Below, one piece after another: positions 8,747-16,507 of a stretch of 24,146 nucleotides of DNA; position 1 is the stretch's first letter; each line of letters opens with the position of its first letter. The stretch covers positions 1 to 24,146 of the forward strand of contig DAIPHL010000013.1 of NCBI GenBank assembly GCA_036771375.1, in the 5' to 3' direction. The notes under the pieces are model-generated. The model saw only the letters and a list, made by a program, of their open reading frames with translations. It had not been told where the DNA came from and did no database searches. This stretch comes from DAIPHL01 sp036771375. GTDB taxonomy: Bacteria; Synergistota; Synergistia; Synergistales; Synergistaceae. The position numbers and the translations under genes are program-made.

Positions 8747-10255
8747 TTGGAAAAACGGCTTACGGCTTGGGCCAGTTGGGCCGATTACAGGAGAGAAGAA
8801 CATGCCGTAGCGAAACTTCCCTCGGGGGGAGAGTTCAAAGGTGCTCTGTTTTTCCCCTCCGATTATTCGGTTGGGATGGCGAACCTTGGCTATCATTATA
8901 TATACAGGAGCTTGAAGGAACTCGGGATCGCGATCGAGCGTTTTTTCCTCTCACCGATACCGTATCGATCGGTGGAAGGAGACACGTTGTTCGAGCGTTT
9001 TTCCCTTTTTTTAGGCAGCATCGCTTACGAGGGGGACGTCCCTCTGTTTGCGAGATGGTTGGCCAAAGGAGGGGTCAACCCGTCGCGGACTCGTCGGGAT
9101 TTCGAGGGAGCTCCCATTGTGGGGGCAGGAGGCGCGATCACGTATATCAATCCCCTGTCGTTGTCCGGAATTGCTGATTTTATCGTTCTCGGTGACGGTC
9201 TGCCGGTGATCCCTTTTTTCGTCGATCTTTTGCGAAAGGGATTGTCGAGAAAACGTCTCCTGATGGGATTGGCCGAACATCCGTCCATATTGGTTCCGGC
9301 AATTCATGTGGACGAAAAGAATGCGTCGTTCACGATGAAACTTTCCAAGCAGAGCGATCTGTCGAAGGAGTATGGGCATGCAACTTGGGTGACCTCCAAG
9401 ACGGTATTCGGAAAGACGCTATTGGTCGAATTGCAAAGAGGTTGCTGCCGGGGTTGTCGATATTGTACGCTTCCTTCCTGTTTTGGCCCTTTTCGACAGC
9501 GGCCGGTTGCTCTGGTGGAGAAAGAGATCAGAGAAATCGCCTCGGCGGTCGATTTCGATCAGGTTGGCCTGATCACTCCGGAAGCCGGAGATTACCGAGG
9601 GTTGGAGCGATTGCTCGCGACGATCGACGGTTTGGAGAAGGGGGTATCGTTTGCCTCTCTTCGTGTCGATGGACTGACGAAGGAGATCGTTTCTTACCTC
9701 GTTCGAAAGGGGCGACGTAGCATCACGGTCGCGCCCGAGTCGGGAGATGATACACTGCGCTTTTCTTGCGGAAAGAACTTCACCAATGAACGCATCGTCG
9801 AAGTATTGAGCATGGCAAAAGAAGCGAATGTCAAATTTGCAAAGCTGTATTTCATGATCGGACTGCCCGGTGAGCGAGACGAGCATATAGAATCCATATT
9901 TCGTCTTTGCCGGGAAATCGTGTCCGCCACGAACATGAAGCTGGTGGCGTCGGTATCGCCGTTTGTCCCCAAACCCTTTACCGCATGGAGGAATAAACCG
10001 TTCGCAGGAGTTGGGGAACTGAAAAGAAAATATGCGTTGCTCTCTCGCGCTTTCAGGGGTTTCTCGAAGGCGGAGCTGCAGAGTGTCAGCGTCAGAGAGG
10101 CGCATATGGAGTTCGCGCTTTCCTGGGCGACGTCCGGGGTTTCTCGACAACTGGCGGATTGCGTGGCCTCCGGCGGCTCTACAAAAGAGATCATCACGAA
10201 TATAGATCGAGCGAAAACCGTTACGGAGCTTGCGAGCTTGGGGCTCGCATGCTGA
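8747..10255 (+). CDS. Radical SAM protein with degenerate B12-binding-like N-terminal region, function unknown
   Basis: The cluster-binding motif CX3CX2C is present as RGCCRGCRYC (Cys 233, 237 and 240 for the TTG start at 8747), with one further Cys inside and one just after it. Later motifs fit the radical SAM barrel, including VAPESGDDTLR and KLYFMIGLPGE. The N-terminal region (FFPSDYSVGMANLGYHYIYR) resembles the region before the radical SAM core in proteins annotated as B12-binding-domain radical SAM (TIGR03960-like). No DxHxxG cobalamin motif is visible, so B12 binding is doubtful. The start is uncertain: ATG 8672 would overlap ftsZ by 32 nt, while TTG 8747 has GGAG 9 nt upstream and gives a 502-residue protein with a family-like N terminus. 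The substrate is unknown. The gene sits between ftsZ and a SPOR gene. Confidence 0.85.
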   Translation: MEKRLTAWASWADYRREEHAVAKLPSGGEFKGALFFPSDYSVGMANLGYHYIYRSLKELGIAIERFFLSPIPYRSVEGDTLFERFSLFLGSIAYEGDVPLFARWLAKGGVNPSRTRRDFEGAPIVGAGGAITYINPLSLSGIADFIVLGDGLPVIPFFVDLLRKGLSRKRLLMGLAEHPSILVPAIHVDEKNASFTMKLSKQSDLSKEYGHATWVTSKTVFGKTLLVELQRGCCRGCRYCTLPSCFGPFRQRPVALVEKEIREIASAVDFDQVGLITPEAGDYRGLERLLATIDGLEKGVSFASLRVDGLTKEIVSYLVRKGRRSITVAPESGDDTLRFSCGKNFTNERIVEVLSMAKEANVKFAKLYFMIGLPGERDEHIESIFRLCREIVSATNMKLVASVSPFVPKPFTAWRNKPFAGVGELKRKYALLSRAFRGFSKAELQSVSVREAHMEFALSWATSGVSRQLADCVASGGSTKEIITNIDRAKTVTELASLGLAC

Positions 10256-10276
10256 AAATCGAGGAGGGGGTTCGGG

Positions 10277-11002
10277 ATGTCTTCATTGAGCAGAAAATCA
10301 CGAAATTACAAAGAGAGGAGGAGGATACTCACATTCGGACACTTCGCCCTGCCTCTTGCGGCTCTGGTTGCTTTGGGGCTTCTGTTTGTCGGCATTAAGC
10401 TCTTTTTTCTGACTCCATCTCAAAGGACCTCGACGGAAACGGCTTCCTACGACGTCGCCACAACGGAGACGGTTTCTTTGGAGGAGGAGATCGTTCCTGT
10501 CGAGGTCGAAGAAAAACAAACGCCGCCTTCCCCAGCCACTCCTTCCGTAAAGCCCGAGACGAAACAAAAGGTTCAACTGGCCGGTCCCGTCGATCAGCAG
10601 GCGAAGACGTCCTCCAAACCACAGGCCGCCGCCGAAAATCGATCGGTGGCAAAGAGAAATACGGCGGCGTCGACGACGAAAAAGAGAACGGAAACGGCCG
10701 TTCCCTCGAAAGGAAGCACGAGCGTTCTCGAGAAAGGCACGAGAAAACCTGTAGCGCAGAGTCAAGGTTCATCCTCGTGGGCCGTCCAGATCGGTGCGTT
10801 CGTAAATCAGGAGGGAGCCGTCCGATTGGTGGAACAGGCTCGAAAAGACGGCTATTCCGCTACGGTCGCAAGAGGAGAGTTGTCGGGAAAAGAGTACCAC
10901 AGGGTCAGGGTTGCCGCAGGCAGTACGAGAGAGAGTGCCGAGAAGCTGGCGGCCGAATTGGAGAAAAAGGGGTATCCCGTGTCTTTGGTGCCGATCCGGT
11001 AG
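10277..11002 (+). CDS. Membrane-anchored SPOR-domain protein
   Basis: The 241-residue product has a basic cytoplasmic N terminus (about 1-18), one membrane helix (about 20-45), a low-complexity Thr/Lys/Pro/Ala-rich linker (about 46-165) and a C-terminal SPOR domain (166-241) opening with SSWAVQIGAFVNQEGAVRLV and ending in GYPVSLVPIR. SPOR domains bind glycan strands stripped of stem peptides, which accumulate at the septum, so a role in cell constriction, as for FtsN or DedD, is likely. This fits its place two genes after ftsZ. The ATG is preceded by a purine-rich GAGGAGGGGG at 10261-10270. It could be the functional FtsN analogue, but the SPOR domain alone does not prove that. Confidence 0.9.
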   Translation: MSSLSRKSRNYKERRRILTFGHFALPLAALVALGLLFVGIKLFFLTPSQRTSTETASYDVATTETVSLEEEIVPVEVEEKQTPPSPATPSVKPETKQKVQLAGPVDQQAKTSSKPQAAAENRSVAKRNTAASTTKKRTETAVPSKGSTSVLEKGTRKPVAQSQGSSSWAVQIGAFVNQEGAVRLVEQARKDGYSATVARGELSGKEYHRVRVAAGSTRESAEKLAAELEKKGYPVSLVPIR

Positions 11003-11019
11003 GAGATCTGGGGAAAATC

Positions 11020-12255
11020 GTGTCTGAATTCATCGAAGAGCTCAGCTCGATCGCCGGTTGCCTCGACAGAGTGACTGAGACATTGTCGTTTCCCTGGTCT
11101 CTTTCGACCCGGGAAGTCGAGCTGGAAAAAGCCGTGCTCGAACGTGTCGCGTCCGACCTATTTTCTCCCGAGCCGGTTCCGGTTTTTACCAGAAGCCTGC
11201 GTGACGGATATGCACTGAACCACGCGAATACGACCGGCGCTTCTTCCGGGGCGCCTGTTTTTTTGCGTTTGACTTCCGAAATCGCGATGGGCAGGATCCC
11301 TGAAAGCCCTATCGCATCTGACGAAGCCGCGTATATTCCGACAGGGGGTATTTTGCCCTCGGGTGCCGATGCGGTCGTGATGATCGAAGATACCGCGTCG
11401 GCGGGAGATTGGATCGAGATACGCAAGGCGGTTCAGCGCGGTGAGAACTTGATTTTTTCGGGAGAGGACGTCGCGATGGGAGAACGGCTCCTCGGTCGCG
11501 GAGAGATGATCGACGCCTCGAAGATCGGACTTCTCTCCACCCTGGGTATCTGTCGCCTCGATGTCTGCGATCTGAAGGTAGGGATTCTCTCCACCGGAGA
11601 CGAGATCGTTTCGGCAGCGACCTCTCCTTTGCCGGATGGTTTCGTTCGAGACGCGAATTCTTACATCGTCCGCTCCCTTCTCGATCAATACGGTTTCCCC
11701 TTCTGCCACTCCTTCGGCATCGCCCGGGATAACGAAGAGGAACTGAAAAAACGGGTCCTCGAGGCGATGCAGATGTGCGATGTTTTGCTGCTCAGCGGAG
11801 GATCTTCCGTCGGAGCACGCGATCATACGTTTCGGGTATTGGCGTCCCTGGAGGAGCCGGGGCTTTTGACAAGAGGTCTCAACATGTCGCCCGGCAAGCC
11901 TACGATTGTTTCGGGAGAGAGAGAAAACAGAAAACTTGTCGTGGGTTTGCCGGGCCATCCTCTCTCCTGTGCAGTTGCGGGCATCTTTGTTTTGATCCCG
12001 CTGCTTTTGCGAATGGTGGGTTCGAAAACGTCTTCCGTGGGGAAATCCCTTCTTCTCCCTCTCGGGGAAGACGTCCGGGGCAAAACGGGCGTTGACGAGT
12101 TTATCCCCATGCGTATAGAAAACGGAAGGGTCTTTCCTCTTGCCGCAAAGTCCGGATATGTATCGGCCATGAAAAGGTCGGACGGTTTTTTACGGCTTTT
12201 CCCGGATATGGAGACTAAAAGAGAGGGGGAAACGGCGCACGTATGGATATGGTAA
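11020..12255 (+). CDS. moeA: Molybdopterin molybdenumtransferase MoeA
   Basis: MoeA inserts molybdate (or tungstate) into adenylated molybdopterin, the last common step of Moco synthesis. The GTG at 11020 gives 411 residues, the normal family length. Conserved elements are RDGYALN (Asp about 62), YIPTGGILPSGADAVVMIED, FSGEDVAMGERLL, the MoaB/Mog-like core GILSTGDEIV, DANSYIVRSL, GGSSVGARDHT, and the C-terminal GLPGHPLSCAVAGIF (His in place of the usual Asn in PGNP). The frame is open upstream to 10777, but that part overlaps the SPOR gene in another frame and has no homology, so it is excluded. The start lies 17 nt after the SPOR stop, and the 3' end overlaps the second moeA by 13 nt. Confidence 0.93.
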   Translation: MSEFIEELSSIAGCLDRVTETLSFPWSLSTREVELEKAVLERVASDLFSPEPVPVFTRSLRDGYALNHANTTGASSGAPVFLRLTSEIAMGRIPESPIASDEAAYIPTGGILPSGADAVVMIEDTASAGDWIEIRKAVQRGENLIFSGEDVAMGERLLGRGEMIDASKIGLLSTLGICRLDVCDLKVGILSTGDEIVSAATSPLPDGFVRDANSYIVRSLLDQYGFPFCHSFGIARDNEEELKKRVLEAMQMCDVLLLSGGSSVGARDHTFRVLASLEEPGLLTRGLNMSPGKPTIVSGERENRKLVVGLPGHPLSCAVAGIFVLIPLLLRMVGSKTSSVGKSLLLPLGEDVRGKTGVDEFIPMRIENGRVFPLAAKSGYVSAMKRSDGFLRLFPDMETKREGETAHVWIW

Positions 12256-14186
12256 ACGCCGATCGACGGAGAGATGACAGGCGGGAAGCCGACCTCGCCC
12301 ACTGCTCTTTGAAAGAAGCACGAGATCTGTTGCTGGAGGAATTCCGTTTGACTTCGATTCCTTCGGAGGTCGTGGATGCCTCTTCTTCCCTCGGGCGTGT
12401 CCTTGCGTCCGATGTCACATCCTCCAGAAACGTCCCGCACTACGCGGCCTCGGCGGTCGACGGATACGCCGTCGACGCCTCCCGGACGGCCGGAGCGACT
12501 CCTGCGACGCCGGTGAAACTGCCTTGTGACGCTTATCGCTGGGTGAACACAGGGATGGCGATAGAGGATGCCGATTCGGTCATCATGGTGGAGGACACAT
12601 CTCTTTTACCGGGTGGAACGTTGCAGGTTTTCAAGAGTCTCACGCAGGGTGAAAACGTGCGAGCCGTGGGGGAGGACGTGATGAGCGGGCAGGTTCTCGC
12701 CTTCGAAGGCGACCGAGTGACGCCGGCGTTGGTCTCGCTTTTTCTCTGTGCCGGTCTTGCTGGAATCGATGTGAGAAAGCGTCCGAAGACGATTTTTATC
12801 CCCACAGGAAATGAGATCGTCGATAAAACGCGTTGGCTTTCCGGCGAGACGATTCCGGCCGGGATCGTCGTCGACAGCAACTCGGAGTTCGTGAGGGCGA
12901 AATTCGTGGAGTGGGGATTTTGCCTGGATGTTCATCCCATATTACCGGATGAGCCGGAGATCCTGAAGGCGGCGATTCTCGAAGCGGTCAAATCTTACGA
13001 CGTGGTTCTGGTGAGCGCGGGGTCGGCAAAGGGAAAGCGCGACCACTCCGCCGAGGCGTTTCGTGAACTCGGGGAGCTGTTGTTCCGATACGTTCGCATG
13101 AAACCGGGGCGTCCTGTGATGGCGGCGAAGATCGACGGGAAACCGGTGATCTGCATCCCCGGTTTCCCCATGTCCTGCGTGGTTACGCTCTGGTCGCTGG
13201 TGTATCCTGTTTTAAAGGCGATCTCCGGGGAAAAACTGGAGGACGATTATCTATCTGACTCGATTGGGACAGAGGCGAGCACAACGGCGTCTTTCCTTGT
13301 ACAGCACTCCTCGCCGCCTGGTGTCGCGGAGTGGGTGAGGGTCAAACTGGCGTCTGTCGGCAGAGAGCTCTTTTGCTGGCCGCTGGGCGCAGGGGCGAGC
13401 GTCCTTTGGGCCCTTGCCGAGTCCGACGGGATTGTCTTCATAGAGGAAAACAGCCTCGAATTCACGAAGGGGTCGCCCGTCGAGGTGATGTTGACAAAAA
13501 AGGTCGATTTCTCAAGACGTCTTCTGTTCCAGGGCTCGGACGATCCTGCGATACAGCTTTTGATCTCGTTTGTGCGCAAACGGGGAATGGATTTTGTGAT
13601 AAGAGCGGTCGGAAGTATGGGCGGACTTGCCGCACTGGCAAGAGAAGAAGCTCATTTCGCTGCGGCACACTTGCTTGATCCGTCGGATGGTTCTTACAAC
13701 GATCGTTATGTGGAACACTTCGCGTCCGGCAGAAACTGGAGGAGAAAGCTGGTCTTCTACAGAGAACAGGGCTTGATCGTCGCCCGTGGGAACCCGAAAC
13801 GCATACGTAAATTTGAAGATCTCGCCTCCGGCGCGGTGGTGTTCGAAAACAGACAACCGGGCGCAGGCACGAGGGTTTTACTGGATTACATGTTGAAGTC
13901 GAACGGTCTTGCGGCGACCGCAGTCAAAGGATACAAGCGCCAGTCGATCACGCACATGGAGGCAGCGAACAAGGTGGCATCGGGCGTCGCCGATGTGACA
14001 TTGGGCATAAAAGCGGCGGCCGACGCTCTTTCTTTGGACTTCGTTCCGGTTGCGAGAGAACCGTATGAACTGGTGTTCTCGGAGGATTTTGAGAGTCACC
14101 CGGCGGCATCCGCCTTGATGGACGCTTTGTGTAGCGAGGCCTGGCGCGATGCTGTCATGAGAATGGGCGGTTACGAATGGCCATAA
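12243..14186 (+). CDS. MoeA-like molybdopterin transferase fused to a periplasmic-binding-protein-like domain
   Basis: The product has 647 residues, about 240 more than a plain MoeA. Residues 1 to about 415 are a full MoeA: SAVDGYAVD, NTGMAIEDADSVIMVED, AVGEDVMSGQVL, FIPTGNEIVD, VVDSNSEFV, SAGSAKGKRDHS and CIPGFPMSCVV. Residues of about 425-647 form a second domain (LLFQGSDDPAIQLL, GSMGGLAALAREEAHFAAAH, FENRQPGAGTRVLLDYML, GVADVTLGIKAAADAL) matching the PBP_like/ModE-associated substrate-binding type. There is no signal peptide, so this domain should be cytoplasmic. Such fusions are known next to a second moeA in anaerobes and archaea. A ligand such as molybdate, tungstate or a pterin intermediate is only inferred. 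It overlaps moeA by 13 nt and moaA by 10 nt. Confidence 0.92.
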   Translation: MDMVNADRRRDDRREADLAHCSLKEARDLLLEEFRLTSIPSEVVDASSSLGRVLASDVTSSRNVPHYAASAVDGYAVDASRTAGATPATPVKLPCDAYRWVNTGMAIEDADSVIMVEDTSLLPGGTLQVFKSLTQGENVRAVGEDVMSGQVLAFEGDRVTPALVSLFLCAGLAGIDVRKRPKTIFIPTGNEIVDKTRWLSGETIPAGIVVDSNSEFVRAKFVEWGFCLDVHPILPDEPEILKAAILEAVKSYDVVLVSAGSAKGKRDHSAEAFRELGELLFRYVRMKPGRPVMAAKIDGKPVICIPGFPMSCVVTLWSLVYPVLKAISGEKLEDDYLSDSIGTEASTTASFLVQHSSPPGVAEWVRVKLASVGRELFCWPLGAGASVLWALAESDGIVFIEENSLEFTKGSPVEVMLTKKVDFSRRLLFQGSDDPAIQLLISFVRKRGMDFVIRAVGSMGGLAALAREEAHFAAAHLLDPSDGSYNDRYVEHFASGRNWRRKLVFYREQGLIVARGNPKRIRKFEDLASGAVVFENRQPGAGTRVLLDYMLKSNGLAATAVKGYKRQSITHMEAANKVASGVADVTLGIKAAADALSLDFVPVAREPYELVFSEDFESHPAASALMDALCSEAWRDAVMRMGGYEWP

Positions 14187-15160
14187 AGGACAAAAAAGGA
14201 CGTAGCATTGATTACGCACGAATATCGTTGACCGATCGATGCAACTATCGTTGTGTCTATTGTATGCCGGAGGAGGGGGTCTCGCTCCTGCGACATGAGG
14301 AGATCATGCGGTACGAGGAAATCTCTTTTTTGAGCCGGGTGCTTCGTGAGCTGGGAGTGAAAAAAATTCGTTTCACGGGTGGGGAACCCCTTCTGCGTAA
14401 AGGAATCGTCCCGTTTTTGATCGATTTTCGCAAAAAGTTTTCGGACATGGCGTTATCCATAACGACGAACGCTTCTCTCCTTGCAGGCTGCGCACGAGGA
14501 CTCTCTCAAGTCGGTTTGTCGGGCATGAACATCAGCCTGGACACGCTGAACCGCGAAAAATTCCGGAACATCACACGCGTCGGAAACATCGAGGACGTCA
14601 TGTACGGCATAGACAGTGCGATTGAAGCCGGGATCACGAACATAAAGACCAACACGGTTCTCGTCAGAGGATTCAACGACGGGGAGTTGTTCGAGATCCT
14701 CGAGTATGCGTGGGAGAAGGGGATCGTTCCTCGCCTGATCGAGTTCATGCCTTTGGGTGACGACGTCTGGGAGAAGCGAAAATTCATCGGCGCCCCCGAG
14801 ATATTGGAGCTGCTGCGCAGCCGTGGCGACTGGCAACCGCTGCTTTCCGTTGGAGACGTATCCCAGCCTCCTGTGGGGCCCGCACGCTATTACGTCGATT
14901 CGTCGACGGGAAAGAGAGTCGGGTTGATCGAAGCCGTATCCCATCATTTCTGCTCCTCCTGCAACCGGTTGAGGATTACCTCGTCGGGGGGATTGTTGCC
15001 TTGCCTCTTCGCGCACGAGGAAATCCCCCTTCTGTCTTTGATCCGGTGCAGAGACGGCGAGGGACTCAAGAAAGCGATTCTTCGGGGCATCGACTTCAAA
15101 CCGGATTGCTGGGAAAAGATAAGAGACGGTAAAGCACGCATGTCGGGAATCGGAGGGTAA
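14177..15160 (+). CDS. moaA: GTP 3',8-cyclase MoaA
   Basis: MoaA is the radical SAM enzyme that, with MoaC, converts GTP to cyclic pyranopterin monophosphate. The 327-residue product has the N-terminal cluster motif RCNYRCVYC (Cys 22, 26, 29), KKIRFTGGEPLLRKG, and a second cluster site at the C terminus, CSSCNRLR plus a later Cys (Cys 259, 262, 276; CX2CX13C). It ends in Gly-Gly (MSGIGG), the conserved tail that reaches into the MoaA active site. All expected residues are present and the length is normal. The start overlaps the end of the MoeA-PBP gene by 10 nt. moaC follows after 11 nt, as expected for enzymes acting in sequence. Confidence 0.97.
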   Translation: MAIKDKKGRSIDYARISLTDRCNYRCVYCMPEEGVSLLRHEEIMRYEEISFLSRVLRELGVKKIRFTGGEPLLRKGIVPFLIDFRKKFSDMALSITTNASLLAGCARGLSQVGLSGMNISLDTLNREKFRNITRVGNIEDVMYGIDSAIEAGITNIKTNTVLVRGFNDGELFEILEYAWEKGIVPRLIEFMPLGDDVWEKRKFIGAPEILELLRSRGDWQPLLSVGDVSQPPVGPARYYVDSSTGKRVGLIEAVSHHFCSSCNRLRITSSGGLLPCLFAHEEIPLLSLIRCRDGEGLKKAILRGIDFKPDCWEKIRDGKARMSGIGG

Positions 15161-15171
15161 AATATAATATC

Positions 15172-15645
15172 ATGAAGGAATGGACTCATTTCGACGGTTC
15201 CGGAAAGCCGGTCATGGTCAACGTAGGGAGTAAGAAGGCGACGCTTAGAAGGGCTTTGGCGGAGGGGTGGTTGGAACTGCCGGAGGCTGTGTACGATGCG
15301 GTCAAGAGCGGAGATCTACGAAAAGGCGATCCGATTCCGATCGCCGAGATCGGAGGAATTATGGGGGCGAAAAAAACGCCCGAGCTGATCCCTCTCTGTC
15401 ACCCTGTGAAACTCAACAGCGTCAAACTCCGGTGCGAGCTTTGCGACCGGACGAAATCCATACGTATCGAATGCGAGGCCGAGGCCTTCGATGTAACCGG
15501 GGTCGAGATGGAGGCGTTGACCGGAGTCAGTGTGGCAGCACTCGTGTTTTACGATATGTGCAAGGGACTGGACAAAGGAATGGTCGTCAAAAATATCAGG
15601 CTCCTGGAAAAATCCGGCGGCAAAAGTGGAACGTGGAAGGCCTGA
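15172..15645 (+). CDS. moaC: Cyclic pyranopterin monophosphate synthase MoaC
   Basis: MoaC converts the MoaA product 3',8-cyclo-GTP to cPMP. The 157-residue protein is of family length and has the conserved PLCHP (74-78), TGVEMEALTGVSVAAL and YDMCKGLDKGM, with the catalytic Asp 128 and Lys 131 in the same register as in characterised MoaC proteins. The start ATG lies 11 nt after moaA. A GGAGG at 15152-15156 is somewhat far (15 nt) from it. A TATAAT string at 15163-15168 falls just before the ATG but has no -35 partner and is probably coincidental. Confidence 0.96.
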   Translation: MKEWTHFDGSGKPVMVNVGSKKATLRRALAEGWLELPEAVYDAVKSGDLRKGDPIPIAEIGGIMGAKKTPELIPLCHPVKLNSVKLRCELCDRTKSIRIECEAEAFDVTGVEMEALTGVSVAALVFYDMCKGLDKGMVVKNIRLLEKSGGKSGTWKA

Positions 15646-15667
15646 GCGAATCGTACGCGTCCATCGG

Positions 15668-15673
15668 AAGGAG
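15668..15673 (+). promoter_or_regulatory. Ribosome binding site deciding the mogA start
   Basis: AAGGAG ends 6 nt before the ATG at 15680. It excludes a 50-residue upstream extension of the frame that overlaps moaC. Confidence 0.75.
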
Positions 15674-15679
15674 AAGAGC

Positions 15680-16501
15680 ATGGTTACGAGAGTGATCGGA
15701 TTATATAATATAAGAGATCGCATTTGGGACAAAATGGCGTATCTTCATGCGGGCTCGAGCGGCGAAACGTTTGTCAACGGGGAGAGGATGGAGATCGTCC
15801 TGCATCGCGCCGGTACCCCCTTCTCGGCCGATGCGGAGTATGCGCTCGTGCTGCCCGGAGATATCACTTTGGACGAGGAACGCTACCTTGCCGTCAATGG
15901 AGGCGAGTGTCTGGTTTGGCTTGCGGAAGATTCGAGCCTGTCGCTGAGAACCCCCGGATTCGTCGGGGTTTCCGCAAGGGTCGAATTTTGGCGGGAGATT
16001 CGAGCGGGTGTCCTGACGATCAGCGACAAAGGAAGCCGCGGAGAGCGGATCGACACAGCAGGACCGTTGCTCTGCGATATGATGGAGGCGCTCGGTTCAA
16101 AAATCGTTATCAGGGAAACGATTCCCGACGAAAGATTGACGATCGGCGAACGATTGAAACGGTGGTCGGACGAAGAAGAGTTGCAAATCATTCTTACCAC
16201 CGGGGGAACCGGAATATCCCAGCGGGACGTGACACCCGAAGCCATGATGGACATTGCAGACAGGGTGATTCCCGGCTTTGGCGAATGGATGCGCTCACAT
16301 TCCATGTTGTACACGCCCAGAGGTTTTCTCAGTCGGGGCTTGGCCGTGATTCGAGGAAGAACACTGATCATCGCTTTTCCTGGCAGCGAACGGGCCGTGA
16401 GACAGTGTTTCGAGGCGGTGATGCCGGCTCTGAGGCATGGAATCGATATGCTGAACGCATGGGACTCAGAATGCGGCGTCCCTCTTTCCGGTAGAAGCTA
16501 A
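15680..16501 (+). CDS. mogA: MogA/MoaB-family molybdopterin adenylyltransferase with an unrecognised N-terminal domain
   Basis: The C-terminal 165 residues or so form a Mog/MoaB domain, which adenylates molybdopterin before metal insertion by MoeA. It starts at RAGVLTISDKGSRGERIDTA (about 108-127) and has the family core LTTGGTGISQRDVTPEAM (172-189) and IIAFPGSERAVRQCF. Residues 1 to about 105 form an extra domain, apparently beta-rich, with IGLYNIRDRIW, VNGERMEIVLHRAGTPF and YALVLPGDITLDEE. Some MogA proteins are fused to MOSC domains, but I see no MOSC signature here (no conserved Cys motif or GDxHxG-like pattern). Function of the extension is unknown. The 34 nt before the gene carry a good ribosome binding site. 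Confidence 0.9.
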   Translation: MVTRVIGLYNIRDRIWDKMAYLHAGSSGETFVNGERMEIVLHRAGTPFSADAEYALVLPGDITLDEERYLAVNGGECLVWLAEDSSLSLRTPGFVGVSARVEFWREIRAGVLTISDKGSRGERIDTAGPLLCDMMEALGSKIVIRETIPDERLTIGERLKRWSDEEELQIILTTGGTGISQRDVTPEAMMDIADRVIPGFGEWMRSHSMLYTPRGFLSRGLAVIRGRTLIIAFPGSERAVRQCFEAVMPALRHGIDMLNAWDSECGVPLSGRS

Positions 16502-16507
16502 CGGGAT

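Noticed and set aside
10777..11019. 81-codon upstream extension of the moeA frame
   Set aside because: It overlaps the SPOR domain coding sequence in another frame, is rich in Arg and Gly with no MoeA homology, and a GTG at 11020 gives a normal-length MoeA.
15163..15168. TATAAT string just before moaC as a promoter -10
   Set aside because: No -35 element lies at 16-18 nt upstream, and transcription from it would begin at about the moaC start codon.
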